Shown: piece after piece, positions 7,747-17,569 of the stretch | Layout: every line of letters begins with the position of its first letter | Position numbering within the stretch: the stretch's first letter is position 1 | Assembly: GCF_022664535.1 (NCBI RefSeq) | Contig: NZ_JAKUJY010000013.1 | Span: forward strand, 1 to 64,000 | Direction: 5' to 3' | Source of the DNA: Sphingobium trunci | GTDB taxonomy: Bacteria > Pseudomonadota > Alphaproteobacteria > Sphingomonadales > Sphingomonadaceae | DNA: 64,000 bases | Notes under the pieces: model-generated | What the model was told of the DNA's origin: nothing | Databases searched by the model: none | The model's input: the letters and a program-made list of their open reading frames with translations, nothing else | Program-made: the position numbers and the translations under genes

Positions 7747-8643
7747 ATGTCCATCCGCTCGTCCGACGTCGAAGGCGTCGATCTCGTCATCCTCCCGCCG
7801 GTCCGCGATCTGGGCGACGGCTTCCAGGTCCGCCGCGCACTCCCTTCGGCAAAGCGCCGGATGGTCGGCCCTTTCATCTTCTTCGACCAGATGGGCGAGG
7901 CGACCTTCGACAGCGGCGAGGGCCTCGATGTCCGCCCGCACCCGCATATCGGCCTCGCCACCGTGACCTATCTGCTGGAAGGCGAGATACTGCACCGGGA
8001 TTCGGTCGGCTCGGTCCAGCCGATCCGCCCCGGCGAGGTCAACTGGATGACGGCGGGCAGCGGCATCGTGCATTCGGAACGCACCGGCCCCGAAGTCCGC
8101 GCATCGGGCGGCAAGCTGTTCGGCCTCCAGACCTGGGTGGCGCTGCCGACGCAATATGAGGAGGTCGATCCCGCTTTCGCCCATTACAAGGCGCACGACA
8201 TTCCCCGGATGGAGGGTGACGGCACCAGCCTGACGCTGATCGCCGGCACGTCCGACGGGCTGACCTCGCCGGTCAGGACCTTCTCCGACATGGTCTATGC
8301 CGACATCGCGTTGCAGGACGGCGCGCGCTACCAGCTCAAGGCCGAGCATGTCGAACGCGCCGTCTATGTCGTCGGCGGCGAGGTGGAGGTGATCGGCCAG
8401 AGCGGCGGCTTCGCCACCAACGAACTGATCGTCTTCAAGCCGGGCGCCGAGATCGTCCTGCGTGCGAAGGGACCGGCCCGGCTGATGCTGCTGGGCGGCG
8501 AACCCTTGCCTGAACAGCGCCATATCTTCTGGAACTTCGTCTCCTCCTCGCCCGATCGGCTGGAACAGGCCAAGGCCGACTGGAAGGCCCAGCGCTTCGC
8601 GCCCGTCCCCGGCGAGCACGACTTCATCCCCCTGCCGGAGTAA
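7747..8643 (+). CDS. Pirin family protein
   Basis: A 298-residue canonical pirin, longer than the YhhW-type protein upstream. The N-terminal cupin carries [19 protein letters not shown], the pirin metal motif, followed by [16 protein letters not shown]; the C-terminal cupin (pirin_C) spans about residues 180-285. The gene is followed after 5 bp by the OsmC gene and is preceded closely by the 105-aa gene, so the three form an operon. Pirins are iron-binding and are often tied to quinone or oxidative stress responses. Confidence 0.9.
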   Translation: MSIRSSDVEGVDLVILPPVRDLGDGFQVRRALPSAKRRMVGPFIFFDQMGEATFDSGEGLDVRPHPHIGLATVTYLLEGEILHRDSVGSVQPIRPGEVNWMTAGSGIVHSERTGPEVRASGGKLFGLQTWVALPTQYEEVDPAFAHYKAHDIPRMEGDGTSLTLIAGTSDGLTSPVRTFSDMVYADIALQDGARYQLKAEHVERAVYVVGGEVEVIGQSGGFATNELIVFKPGAEIVLRAKGPARLMLLGGEPLPEQRHIFWNFVSSSPDRLEQAKADWKAQRFAPVPGEHDFIPLPE

Positions 8644-8648
8644 GCATC

Positions 8649-9038
8649 ATGGCCCAGGGCACCGCCCATATCGGCAAGGACCGCTACAGGACCCGGATCG
8701 AGGTGGGCGGCCATACCCTCACCGCCGACGAGCCGGAAAGCCTGGGCGGCGGCAATCTCGGTCCCGCGCCCTATGACCTGCTGCTTGCCAGCCTGGGCGC
8801 CTGCACCGCGATCACGTTGAGGATGTATGCGGAGAAGAAGGGCTGGCCGCTGGAATCGCTCGACGTCGCGCTGAAGCTGTCAGGCGGCAAGGACGACCGC
8901 CGCATCGACCGCACGCTGACGATCGAGGGGCTGGACGCCGAGCAGAAGGCGAGGCTGGCCGATGTCGCCGAACGCACTCCGGTCACGCTGACGCTGAAGG
9001 ACGGCCTGCCGATCGCAACGCATCTGGCCCAACCCTGA
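8649..9038 (+). CDS. OsmC family protein lacking the second redox Cys
   Basis: A 129-residue OsmC/Ohr-like protein. The conserved PYDLLLASLGACTAITLRMY helix holds the first (peroxidatic) Cys. In OsmC and Ohr enzymes a second Cys near the C-terminus, usually in a CPV-like sequence, completes the thiol peroxidase centre. Here the equivalent segment reads AERTPVTLTL, with Thr in that place, and no other Cys follows. It may therefore work by a one-Cys mechanism or not be a peroxidase. It is the last gene of the pirin operon. Confidence 0.85.
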   Translation: MAQGTAHIGKDRYRTRIEVGGHTLTADEPESLGGGNLGPAPYDLLLASLGACTAITLRMYAEKKGWPLESLDVALKLSGGKDDRRIDRTLTIEGLDAEQKARLADVAERTPVTLTLKDGLPIATHLAQP

Positions 9039-9045
9039 TCGGCAT

Positions 9046-9069
9046 CGCCGCCTGCGCGGGGTGGCGGCG
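9046..9069. terminator. Hairpin between convergent genes
   Basis: CGCCGCC (9046-9052) and GGCGGCG (9063-9069) form a 7-bp stem with a 10-nt loop in the 31-bp gap between the convergent OsmC and phosphatase genes. There is no T-run, so termination is inferred from position. Confidence 0.4.
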
Positions 9070-9537
9070 CTAACGAGGATCCCGCAACCGCTCCACGATC
9101 GCCTTCGCGGCGCGGGTGACATCGTCCCACGTCACATCGAACCCGGCATCCTCGCCGAAATAGGGATCGGTCACGCCGCTTCCCTCGCGCCCCGGCACCA
9201 GATCCATCAGCAGCCGCAGTTCCGCCGTCCCGTCCGACGGCCGCAGCCGCCGCAGATTCTTCAGATTCTCGCCATCCAGCGCGAACACATAGTCGAACCG
9301 CCGGAAATCCTCCGCCGTCACCTGCCGCCCGCGATAGCCCGAAATGTCGATCCCGTGCCGCCGCGCCACGGCCTGCGCGCGCCTGTCCGGCGGCGATCCG
9401 ACATGCCAGTCCCCGGTCCCCGCCGAATCCACCTCGACCGCCAGGCCTGCCCGCGCCGCCTCTGCCCGCAGCGCCGCCTCGGCCAGCGGCGAGCGGCAGA
9501 TATTGCCCAGGCAGACGAACAGGACCGAAGCGCTCAT
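9070..9537 (-). CDS. Low-molecular-weight protein-tyrosine phosphatase
   Basis: 155 residues with the P-loop C-x5-R signature as CLGNICRS (Cys9, Arg15) and the general-acid Asp in TDPYFG (Asp124). It is a cytosolic phosphatase of arsenate-reductase-like fold. Its start codon overlaps the stop of the HerA-like gene by 4 bp (ATGA), so the two are cotranscribed. In other bacteria such enzymes dephosphorylate tyrosine kinases of exopolysaccharide export, but no such kinase is nearby. Confidence 0.92.
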   Translation of the reverse strand: MSASVLFVCLGNICRSPLAEAALRAEAARAGLAVEVDSAGTGDWHVGSPPDRRAQAVARRHGIDISGYRGRQVTAEDFRRFDYVFALDGENLKNLRRLRPSDGTAELRLLMDLVPGREGSGVTDPYFGEDAGFDVTWDDVTRAAKAIVERLRDPR

Positions 9538-10988
9538 CCCTCCGCCGCCGCCGTGCTGAGGCCCAGTTGCGGCACGCCGATCGACCGCCGCCCGCCGAAA
9601 TCGGTGCGCGCCACGATGACGCCCAGCTTTTCCATATAGTCGATCAGCCGCCGCACCCGCCCCGGCGAACTGGTGCCATAGGCCCGCGCCAGCGCCGCGT
9701 CATCGGGGCAGGGCAACCCCTGCATCGCCGCTCGCGCGATCAGCAGGAAGGGCGCCAGCATATCCTCCGGCACCGGCTCGGCCGCCTTCATCGCATCGGC
9801 CCAGCGCACATCATCGGCATCGAACATCCCCGCCTGCGCCATGGCGAAGCGCCTGCGGAAGGCAGGCAGGTCGAGGGGAGGGGTCTTCAGCCCCTTCATC
9901 CGGCAGCGGACCCCGAAATCCTGGAACAGCGCCGGCACGCTCGGCTGCGCCTCGCCCAGATCGGCGACGATCTCCTCCAGCACGGCGATCACCACCGGCT
10001 CATTCTGCCCGAAGTCCAGCTCCGGCGCGGCGGGCTTGGCCGAAGGCGCGGCCGCCAGCGCGCGCATCAGTTCCTCGGCGGGCAACGGCGGCGGCTCGGC
10101 GCGAACCGGGGCAGGGGGCAGCGCTTCCTCCTCGCCGGCGCCCGCGAACAGCAATTCCTGCAAGTCCTCCGTCGCCGCGACCGGCGGCGGCATCAGCTTG
10201 TGCGTGCCCCCGCGCGTACTGGTCTTGACCTGCCCGATCTTCACCGCCACCGGGCGGCGGCAGATCGCAGGCCCCAGCGCCAGAAAGCGCCCGCGCTCCA
10301 GGTCGCGGATCTGCTCGGCCTGCCGCCGCTCCATGCCCAGCAGGTCCGCCGCCCGCGCCATGTCGATGTCCAGGAAGGTGCGCCCCATCAGGAAGTTGGA
10401 CGCCTCCGCCGCGACATTCTTGGCCAGCTTCGCCAGCCGCTGCGTCGCGATCACGCCCGCCAGCCCGCGCTTGCGCCCCCGGCACATCAGGTTGGTCATC
10501 GCGGCGAGGCTCAGCCGCCGCGCCTCGTCCGACACGTCGCCCGCCGCCACCGGGGCGAACATCTGCGCCTCGTCCACCACCACCAGCGCCGGATACCAAT
10601 GGTCGCGCGGCGCGTCGAACAGGGTCGAGAGGAAGGTCGCGGCGCATTTCATCTGCGCCTCCAGCTCCAGCGATTCGAGACTGAGCACCACCGAGGCGCG
10701 ATGCTCGCGGATGCGCATCGCCATCTTGGCGATCTCGCGCTCATTATAGTCGCCCGCGTCGATCACCACATGGCCATATTCGTCGGCCAGCGTGACGAAA
10801 TCGCCTTCCGGATCGATCACCACCTGCTGCACCAGCGCGGCGCTTTCCTCCAGCAGGCGGCGCAGCAGATGCGACTTGCCCGACCCCGAATTGCCCTGGA
10901 CGAGCAGCCGGGTGGCAAGCAGTTCCTCGACATCGACCAGAACGGCATTGCCGTTGCTGTCATTCCCTATGCTGATGCTGGCGGTCAC
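9534..10988 (-). CDS. HerA-like (DUF87) ATP-binding protein
   Basis: About 484 residues from a GTG at 10988; an in-frame ATG at 11060 would add 24 residues that cross the promoter of the divergent gene, so the shorter start is preferred. Walker A is [11 protein letters not shown] near residue 35, Walker B is [13 protein letters not shown], and [18 protein letters not shown] matches the HerA/FtsK-type sensor region. After about residue 280 there is a Pro/Ala-rich linker and a C-terminal helical region with a helix-turn-helix look ([20 protein letters not shown]). HerA-type ATPases translocate DNA, but no NurA nuclease is adjacent, so the role is open. Confidence 0.82.
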   Translation of the reverse strand: MTASISIGNDSNGNAVLVDVEELLATRLLVQGNSGSGKSHLLRRLLEESAALVQQVVIDPEGDFVTLADEYGHVVIDAGDYNEREIAKMAMRIREHRASVVLSLESLELEAQMKCAATFLSTLFDAPRDHWYPALVVVDEAQMFAPVAAGDVSDEARRLSLAAMTNLMCRGRKRGLAGVIATQRLAKLAKNVAAEASNFLMGRTFLDIDMARAADLLGMERRQAEQIRDLERGRFLALGPAICRRPVAVKIGQVKTSTRGGTHKLMPPPVAATEDLQELLFAGAGEEEALPPAPVRAEPPPLPAEELMRALAAAPSAKPAAPELDFGQNEPVVIAVLEEIVADLGEAQPSVPALFQDFGVRCRMKGLKTPPLDLPAFRRRFAMAQAGMFDADDVRWADAMKAAEPVPEDMLAPFLLIARAAMQGLPCPDDAALARAYGTSSPGRVRRLIDYMEKLGVIVARTDFGGRRSIGVPQLGLSTAAAEG

Positions 10989-11093
10989 TCCAACCCTTTG
11001 GCCCAGCCCTGGCGGTCGGCGCAAGAGGGTGAGCCACTCATTAAATATAAACATATTCATGCGATCGCCTTGTCAGGGCATAAGGGGGTCGCG

Positions 11094-12977
11094 TTGGGGA
11101 GATTGCAGAGATATTGGCATTCGCGTGCCCGATGGGGCGCGGCCTATGGCCTCGCCGGGACGATGGGGCCGCTGATCGTGCTGATCATATTGGCGGTGAT
11201 GGGCAGTGTGCTCGCCATCTGGCTGCTCACCCGGCAGATCGACCGCAATGCCGAGGACTATGGACGCAACGTCGTCGCCGCATCGCTGAAGCGGGAAAAG
11301 GCGGCCATGATCGACATGGTGCTGAGCAATGGCCGCTGGGATGACGCGGTCGAGAGGATATATGGCCGCCTCGACGCGGAATGGGCCAATAGCAACCTCG
11401 CCAACGAACGGGCGCACACCTTCGTCATCGACCGGGCGGGCCGGACCCTGTGGATGGAAGGCGGCACGGATTTCGCGCCCCTGCCGTGGACGTCCCTCTC
11501 CGGCGCTCTCCCGGCCGAGGATTTCCGCAGGCTGCGCGCCCGGCTGCCGCAGGACAATGCCGCCGCCCTGGCGACGCTGAACGGGGTGGGCGGCTTCACC
11601 CGCTTCGCCGGCCAGCCCGCCTTCATCGCCGCGCGCGCGATCACTCCCTGGAAGGAAGCGCAGCGCATTCCCGCGCGCGAACCGCTCTATCTGGTGAAGG
11701 TGGAGCCGATCAACGGCCGGACATTGCGGCTCATCGGCCAGGCTGGAAATATCACGCTGCACTGGGTGGACGGGGCGGTCAGGTCCGGTTGGCAGACCAT
11801 GGCGCTGACCGGCCTCGACGGAAAGGGCATCGGCAGGCTCGAATGGAAAAGCCCGGCCGACGGCAGGACCGCCTTTCTTCAGGTTCTGCCCGCCATGGCG
11901 GTCATCGGCATCTTCTTTCTCGCCATGTCGGCCTGGCTGGCGCACCGGTTGAGCGGCGTCAACGCGGTGTTGCGCGATCAGGCGCTTCATGCCCGCGCGG
12001 CCGAGCGGGAGGCGCGCCAGGCGGCCCAGCAGGCGGAAGCCGCGCGGCTCCGGGCGGAGGAGGCGCATCGCGAACTCGCCGCCGGCGCCGACCGGGTCGC
12101 GCAGGAGGAACGCCGCCACCAGCAGGCGCTGGAGGGCAACCGGCGCGATATCGCGGCGGGACTGGAACGGTCCATGGCCGCGCTGGTCGGGCAGATGCTG
12201 GAAACCGCCGCCACGCTGGAACAGAGCGCCGACGACACGATGCAGATCATAGAGGTGCAGCGCGCCCATGCCGACGCGGTCATCGGCCGCGCGCGCGACA
12301 CGGCGGAGGCGGCGCAGGAAATCGCCGCCACCATCGACGCGCTGACGGCGTCGATCGGGACCTTCACCGGCACGGCGAGCGGTATCCGGCAATCGGCCGA
12401 AACGGCCAGCGGCCAGTCGGCCCGCGCCCGCAGCGCCAACGACAATCTGCGCCGCCATCTCGGATCGGTGAACGAGGCGGCGGACCTGATCGCGCGCATC
12501 ACCGGCCAGACCAACCTGCTCGCGCTCAACGCGACGATCGAGGCGGCGAAGGCGGGCGAATCGGGCCGCGGCTTCGCGGTCGTCGCCGGGGAGGTCAAGG
12601 CGCTGGCGGCCCAGACCGCGCAGACCACCCACGACATCCACGCCCGGGCCGAGGGCATAGAACAGGCGGCGGAGGAAACCTTCGCCCTGGTCGGTTCGGT
12701 GGACAGCATATTGGGCCGGCTGGTCGAGGCGCTGGGCGATGCCTCCTTCGCCGCCGACCGGCAGCTTGCCGCGGCAGAGGATATCCAGCGCGCGTCCCGC
12801 TCGGTGGCGCTGGACGCCAGCGCGACGGACGCCGCGGTCGCCGCCATTTCCGAGGCGCTGCACAAGTCGGCGCAGGCCGCGGGGGGCACGCGGGCGCAGG
12901 GCGCGGCCGTGCGCCAGCGCGCCGAGCAGTTGCAATCCGAATTCGGCCGCCTGATCGCGGCGCTCAAGGCGGCCTGA
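11094..12977 (+). CDS. CHASE4-domain methyl-accepting chemotaxis-like receptor
   Basis: 627 residues from a TTG at 11094 preceded by AAGGGGG; an ATG at 11163 is the alternative start. TM1 ([20 protein letters not shown]) is followed by a periplasmic CHASE4 sensor ([20 protein letters not shown]), TM2 near residue 270 ([20 protein letters not shown]), an Ala/Glu/Arg-rich coiled coil, and a C-terminal MCP signalling domain with [20 protein letters not shown] and [15 protein letters not shown]. No clear HAMP domain separates TM2 from the coiled coil. There are no che genes nearby, so it signals to distant partners. The ligand is unknown. Confidence 0.85.
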   Translation: MGRLQRYWHSRARWGAAYGLAGTMGPLIVLIILAVMGSVLAIWLLTRQIDRNAEDYGRNVVAASLKREKAAMIDMVLSNGRWDDAVERIYGRLDAEWANSNLANERAHTFVIDRAGRTLWMEGGTDFAPLPWTSLSGALPAEDFRRLRARLPQDNAAALATLNGVGGFTRFAGQPAFIAARAITPWKEAQRIPAREPLYLVKVEPINGRTLRLIGQAGNITLHWVDGAVRSGWQTMALTGLDGKGIGRLEWKSPADGRTAFLQVLPAMAVIGIFFLAMSAWLAHRLSGVNAVLRDQALHARAAEREARQAAQQAEAARLRAEEAHRELAAGADRVAQEERRHQQALEGNRRDIAAGLERSMAALVGQMLETAATLEQSADDTMQIIEVQRAHADAVIGRARDTAEAAQEIAATIDALTASIGTFTGTASGIRQSAETASGQSARARSANDNLRRHLGSVNEAADLIARITGQTNLLALNATIEAAKAGESGRGFAVVAGEVKALAAQTAQTTHDIHARAEGIEQAAEETFALVGSVDSILGRLVEALGDASFAADRQLAAAEDIQRASRSVALDASATDAAVAAISEALHKSAQAAGGTRAQGAAVRQRAEQLQSEFGRLIAALKAA

Positions 12978-13043
12978 TCCGTCCGGCAAATTGTCGGGCA
13001 AGTGGCTTGACCATCCGATTGTTGCGATGCAGCATCGGTTATC

Positions 13044-15743
13044 ATGGCGACTCCTGCATCCCCCACCGCGCCTGCGATCACGCAGAACCCCGACATCCGT
13101 TATCTCGGCCGCCTGCTGGGTGACGTCATTCGCGCCTATGGCGGGGAGAAGATCTACAAGCAGACCGAATATATCCGCTCGGCCTCGGTCGACCGGGCGC
13201 GCGGCATCCATGGCGCCGATGTGGTCGACACCGGGCTCGATGCGCTCAACCTGGACGATACGCTCAGCTTCGTGCGCGGCTTCATGCTCTTCTCGATGCT
13301 CGCCAATCTGGCGGAGGACCGCCAGGGCGTCGCCGCCGAACCCGGCGCCGATGTCGCCTCGGCGGTGGCGAAGCTCGAATCCCACGGCATCGGCCGCGAA
13401 GCGATCCTCGACCTGCTCTCCCACGCGCTGATCGTTCCCGTCCTCACCGCCCACCCGACCGAGGTGCGGCGCAAGAGCATGATCGATCACAAGAACCGCA
13501 TCGCCGACCTGATGCTGCTCAAGGATGCGGGCCGGACCGAAACGGACGAGGGCGAAAATCTCGACGAGGCGATCTTCCGCCAGATCGCCCTGCTCTGGCA
13601 GACCCGCCCGCTGCGCCGCGAAAAGCTGTTCGTTGCCGACGAGATCGAGAATGTCCTCGCCTATTTCCGCGACGTGTTCCTGCCCACCCTGCCCGCCCTC
13701 TATGCCCGGTGGGAACGGGTGCTGGGCGCGCGGCCGCAGAGTTTCCTGCGCGTCGGCAACTGGATCGGCGGCGACCGCGACGGCAATCCCTTCGTGCAGG
13801 CGCCGCAGCTTCGCCTGGCGCTGGCCAGGGGCTGCGAGGCGGCGCTGACCTATTATATGGAGGCGCTGCACGCGCTGGGCGCGGAACTCTCCCTCTCGAC
13901 CGAACTGGCGCATGTGCCGCAATCGGTGCTCGATCTCGCCGACGCCAGCGGCGACCATTCGCCCAGCCGCCAGGACGAACCCTATCGCCGCGCCATTTCC
14001 GGCATCTATGCCCGGATCGCCGCGACCTATCGCACCCTCACCGGCAAGCAGCCCGCCCGCGCCTCGGCATTGACGGGGGAGGCCTATGCCAGCCCCGCCG
14101 ACCTGCGGCGCGACCTCGTCACCGTGGCGCAGGGCCTGGCCAGCGAAGGCAACGGCGCGCTGGCATCTGGCGGCGCGCTCGGCCGCCTGATCCGTGCGGT
14201 GGAGACGTTCGGCTTCCACCTCGCCACCCTCGACATGCGCCAGAACAGCGACGTCCATCAGCGGGTCGTGGCCGAGCTGCTGAAGGTGGCGGGGGTCGAG
14301 GCCGACTATGCGAGCCTCGACGAATATGCCCGCATCGCCCTGCTGCGCCGCGAGCTGGCGAGCAACCGGCCGCTCGGAACGCGCTTCTCCGAATATTCGG
14401 AGGAGACCGCGTCCGAACTCGCCATCGTGCAGGCGGCGGCGGAGGCGCACCGCATCTACGGCCCGCAATGCATCACCCACTATATCATTTCCAAGGCGGA
14501 GAGCGTCTCGGACCTGCTGGAAGTGAACATCATCCTCAAGGAAGCGGGTCTCTGGCGCGCCAGCCATAATGGCGACGCGCCGCAGGCCGCGATCATGGCG
14601 GTGCCGCTGTTCGAGACCATCGCCGACCTGGAGGCCGCGCCCAAGATCATGGGCGCCTATTTCGGCCTGCCCGAAATTGCGGGCGTGGTGCGGGAACGCG
14701 GCCATCAGGAAGTGATGATCGGCTATTCCGACAGCAACAAGGACGGCGGCTATATCACCTCGACCTGGGGGCTGTTCCAGGCCAGCAAGGCGCTCGCGCC
14801 CGTCTTTGCCGACGCCAAGACGGCGATGCAGCTTTTCCACGGCCGCGGCGGCGCGGTCGGGCGCGGCGGCGGCTCCTCCTTCGCGGCGATCCAGGCCCAG
14901 CCCAAGGGCACGGTGCAGGGCCGCATCCGCATCACCGAACAGGGCGAGGTGATCGCCGCGAAGTTCGGCACGCGCGGCGTCGCCATGACGAACCTGGAGG
15001 CGACGACCAGCGCGACCCTGCTCGCCAGCCTCGAACCGGAAAATATCTCGGATCGCGACGCCGCCCGCTTCGCCGCCGCTATGGACGAGCTGTCGAAGAC
15101 CGCCTTCGCCGCCTATCGCGACCTCGTCTACGGCACCGACGGCTTCAAGGAATTCTTCCGGCAGTTGACGCCGATCCAGGAGATTTCCGGCCTGAAGATC
15201 GGATCGCGCCCCGCCAGCCGTACCAAGAGCACGCGGATCGAGGATCTGCGCGCCATCCCCTGGGTGTTCAGCTGGGCGCAGGCGCGGGTGATGCTGCCGG
15301 GCTGGTATGGCGTGGGCCATGCGCTCCACGCTTTCGAGGACAAGGCGCTGCTGGCCGACATGGCGCAGCACTGGTCCTTCCTCCAGTCGGCGCTGGCAAA
15401 CCTCGAAATGGTGCTGGCCAAGTCCGATCTCGGCATCGCCGCCCATTATCTGCCGCTGGTGGAGGATCAGGCCAGGGGCGAGGTCATTTTCGATCGCATC
15501 CGCGAAGGCTGGGACATGACCCATGACGGCCTGCTCGCCGCCACCGGCCAGTCGCGCCTGCTGGAGAAGAATCCGAAGCTCGACACCTCGATCCGCCTGC
15601 GCCTGCCCTATATCGAGCCGCTGAACCTGCTCCAGGTCGAACTGATGAAGCGCCACCGCGGCGGCGAGGACGACCCGCGGATCAAGGAAGGCATCGAACT
15701 GTCGATCAACGCGATCGCGACGGCCCTCAGAAACAGCGGCTGA
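13044..15743 (+). CDS. ppc: Phosphoenolpyruvate carboxylase
   Basis: 899 residues, normal for bacterial PEP carboxylase. It adds bicarbonate to PEP to make oxaloacetate, refilling the TCA cycle. Visible signatures are VLTAHPTEVRRKS with the catalytic His, the GGDRDGNP box, QEVMIGYSDSNKDGG, the glycine-rich FHGRGGAVGRGGG loop and the C-terminal RNSG, the counterpart of the conserved terminal NTG. The start at 13044 fits the family N-terminus (DIRYLGRLLGDVI soon after). It is monocistronic and followed by a composite intergenic repeat. Confidence 0.97.
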   Translation: MATPASPTAPAITQNPDIRYLGRLLGDVIRAYGGEKIYKQTEYIRSASVDRARGIHGADVVDTGLDALNLDDTLSFVRGFMLFSMLANLAEDRQGVAAEPGADVASAVAKLESHGIGREAILDLLSHALIVPVLTAHPTEVRRKSMIDHKNRIADLMLLKDAGRTETDEGENLDEAIFRQIALLWQTRPLRREKLFVADEIENVLAYFRDVFLPTLPALYARWERVLGARPQSFLRVGNWIGGDRDGNPFVQAPQLRLALARGCEAALTYYMEALHALGAELSLSTELAHVPQSVLDLADASGDHSPSRQDEPYRRAISGIYARIAATYRTLTGKQPARASALTGEAYASPADLRRDLVTVAQGLASEGNGALASGGALGRLIRAVETFGFHLATLDMRQNSDVHQRVVAELLKVAGVEADYASLDEYARIALLRRELASNRPLGTRFSEYSEETASELAIVQAAAEAHRIYGPQCITHYIISKAESVSDLLEVNIILKEAGLWRASHNGDAPQAAIMAVPLFETIADLEAAPKIMGAYFGLPEIAGVVRERGHQEVMIGYSDSNKDGGYITSTWGLFQASKALAPVFADAKTAMQLFHGRGGAVGRGGGSSFAAIQAQPKGTVQGRIRITEQGEVIAAKFGTRGVAMTNLEATTSATLLASLEPENISDRDAARFAAAMDELSKTAFAAYRDLVYGTDGFKEFFRQLTPIQEISGLKIGSRPASRTKSTRIEDLRAIPWVFSWAQARVMLPGWYGVGHALHAFEDKALLADMAQHWSFLQSALANLEMVLAKSDLGIAAHYLPLVEDQARGEVIFDRIREGWDMTHDGLLAATGQSRLLEKNPKLDTSIRLRLPYIEPLNLLQVELMKRHRGGEDDPRIKEGIELSINAIATALRNSG

Positions 15744-16138
15744 GGCCCTTATATCCTCCCCATCGAGGGATGGGGAGGGGGACCCTGCGCAGCATGGTGG
15801 AGGGGCCAATGCACGACCTGCGCAACTCTCCTACCGCCTGTACCACGGAGTGCCGCCATCTTTCGATGAAGCGTATCGGCAAAAACCCGCCCGAAAATTC
15901 CCCTGTCCTACAGCGGACCTTTCGTGCCAGACCGGAACTGGCTCTTTGACCTGTCGGAAAAATAGGAAAAACGGCGCTTTTCCAACGCCGTCATCGTGTC
16001 ACCTATGTCACCCTGACCCTGTCGGGGCGGGGAATTCGGGACGGCCGCAGTCCATGGCCGCCCCGAACCCCAATCCTCCAGCGGAGGTTTGGACAGAAGG
16101 GCGGCGCGCCAAGGGAGCGCCCCGCCCAAGCCGGTCGA
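15744..16138. other. Intergenic region filled by composite repeat
   Basis: No gene seen. Most of this stretch is copy A of a composite repeat described separately. The rest is unremarkable spacer between ppc and the convergent outer-membrane protein gene. Confidence 0.6.
15755..16025 (+). repeat. Composite intergenic repeat, copy A
   Basis: Three blocks recur, in the same order but inverted, at 41213-41425. Block 1 is a 51-bp GC-rich element (15755-15805, beginning CCTCCCCATCGAGGGATGGG) that differs from its partner at only a few bases. Block 2 is a short TTCCCCTGTCCTACAGCG segment (about 15898-15915). Block 3 runs from CTGGCTCTTTGA (about 15939) to GCCGTCATCGTGTCACCTAT and on to about 16025. 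Block 1 contains a CCTCCCCATC/GATGGGGAGG palindrome. It is a REP-like dispersed element, not an IS: it has no coding capacity. Confidence 0.75.
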
Positions 16139-16702
16139 TCAGAATTTCGCGACCACGCCCGCCATCGGCCGGATCGAGTGGAAATTGCCCATGGTGTCGG
16201 CCTGCACGCGCAGCCGGATATTGCTGCTCTGGGCCGATCCGCCCATGTCGGCGGTGGACAGTTCCACGCCCGCGCCATAGGTCATGCCATGATAGTCGCG
16301 GCTGTTGGGGCCGAGGGCGTCGAAATTGACCCATTTATAGCCGACCTTGGTGAAGATCAGGCTGTCCTTGCCCGCCTTGATCCCGGCGCGGCCGGCCACG
16401 CCATATTCCCAGTCGATGTCGCCGCTGACGCCCTTGCTCGCGGTGCCCTCGACGCCCAGCACCAGCGGCCCGGCGACATTGGCGTTCACGCCCGCCACGC
16501 CTTCCACGATCCGGCCCTTGTAGCCGACCGGCGGAATGCCCTGCTTGTTGGCTTCGCTGTCGAAATTGTGGATGCCGCCCATCACGCCGACATAGGGTTC
16601 GATGCGGCGCGATCCTCCGTCCTGCCCGGTTCCGTCCTGCGCCAGGGCGGCGACGGGAAGCAGAGACGCGGCGGCAGCCGCTGTGAACAGCAGAGTCTTC
16701 AT
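16139..16702 (-). CDS. Outer-membrane beta-barrel protein
   Basis: 187 residues with a signal peptide (MKTLLFTAAAAASLLPVAALAQ) and alternating strands ending in a terminal Phe (GVVAKF), typical of Omp25/OmpA-like 8-stranded barrels. YVGVMGGIHNFD is the usual first strand. SD-like GGGGAAA precedes the ATG. It is a single gene converging on ppc, with a structural envelope role. Confidence 0.75.
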   Translation of the reverse strand: MKTLLFTAAAAASLLPVAALAQDGTGQDGGSRRIEPYVGVMGGIHNFDSEANKQGIPPVGYKGRIVEGVAGVNANVAGPLVLGVEGTASKGVSGDIDWEYGVAGRAGIKAGKDSLIFTKVGYKWVNFDALGPNSRDYHGMTYGAGVELSTADMGGSAQSSNIRLRVQADTMGNFHSIRPMAGVVAKF

Positions 16703-16999
16703 GGGGTTTCCCCTTCACTTGTTGGAAAATATGCAGCCGCAGGTTTGGACCCTTCGGCATCGCTCAGGCTGCTGCAAGCGGCTCAGGCGATAGCCGGTCA
16801 ATCCCCATTGGCGGGTGAAGGTTGCATGAACCGAACCGGAAAAATCCGGCAAAGCGGCCTTTTGTAACCCAAATACAACGGTTTCTGTCGCCAGGATGAA
16901 CCGATCCGCGCTTGTCTGAACCTCAGCTAAACGGGCTGCGGCCGCCGCCATTCACAACCAATTCAACTGGCCGGCGTTATGCAGGATGAGGATATGGAC

Positions 17000-17569
17000 A
17001 TGAGGAGAAAGGCGATGACGTGGACCGGACATGGTTTCCTGGCCGCGATCGGCCTTGCCGGTGCGCTGGCTCTGGGCGGCTGCGCCTATGACGATGGCTA
17101 TTATGGCGGCGTGAGCGTCGGCACCGGCTATTATGGTGGCGGCTATTATGACGGTTATTGGAGCCCTGGCTATTATCGGCCGGGCTATTATAGCGGCTGG
17201 TATGACGGCTTCTATTATCCCGGCAGCGGCTATTATGTGTACAGCCGCGGCGGCCAGCGCCACCGCTGGAATGACGGGCAGCGCCGCTATTGGGAAGGCC
17301 GCAGGGAAGCGCGTCGCGGCGATGATGACGGCAATCGCTGGAACGGCTCGCCGCGCGGTTCGTGGAACGGCCGCTGGAACCGCGACGGCCGTGACGATGG
17401 CGGCCGCTTTGCCCGGCCTCCCGCCGCCGACCGTTCACCCCCCACAGGCAGAGGACAGCACGATATGACCGCTCCACGCCCCGGCTGGAATCCCGGCAAC
17501 GCACCGCGAGCCCGCTCCGAAGGCGGCGGCGGGTCGCGCCACGGCGGCTGGCGGGGCAAGCGCGACTGA
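17000..17569 (+). CDS. Gly/Tyr-rich putative lipoprotein
   Basis: An N-terminal signal with a lipobox-like LALGGC places the mature N-terminal Cys about residue 28. It is followed by YYGG/GYY repeats (GTGYYGGGYYDGYWSPGYY) and a C-terminal Arg/Asn/Trp-rich half (GNRWNGSPRGSWNGRWNRDG). Several starts are possible: ATGs at 16979, 16994, 17000 and 17015. 17015 has the best Shine-Dalgarno (AGGAG at 17003), while 17000 gives the basic MRRK n-region expected of a signal peptide. The stop overlaps the next lipoprotein start (TGATG), so both are coupled. Function is unknown; likely outer-membrane anchored. Confidence 0.65.
   Translation: MRRKAMTWTGHGFLAAIGLAGALALGGCAYDDGYYGGVSVGTGYYGGGYYDGYWSPGYYRPGYYSGWYDGFYYPGSGYYVYSRGGQRHRWNDGQRRYWEGRREARRGDDDGNRWNGSPRGSWNGRWNRDGRDDGGRFARPPAADRSPPTGRGQHDMTAPRPGWNPGNAPRARSEGGGGSRHGGWRGKRD

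Noticed and set aside
11073..15809. Very long minus-strand open frame (about 1578 codons) opposite ppc and the receptor gene
   Set aside because: It is antisense to two well-supported genes. GC-rich codon structure leaves the opposite frame free of stops. The product is Arg/His/Gly/Asp-rich with no domain.
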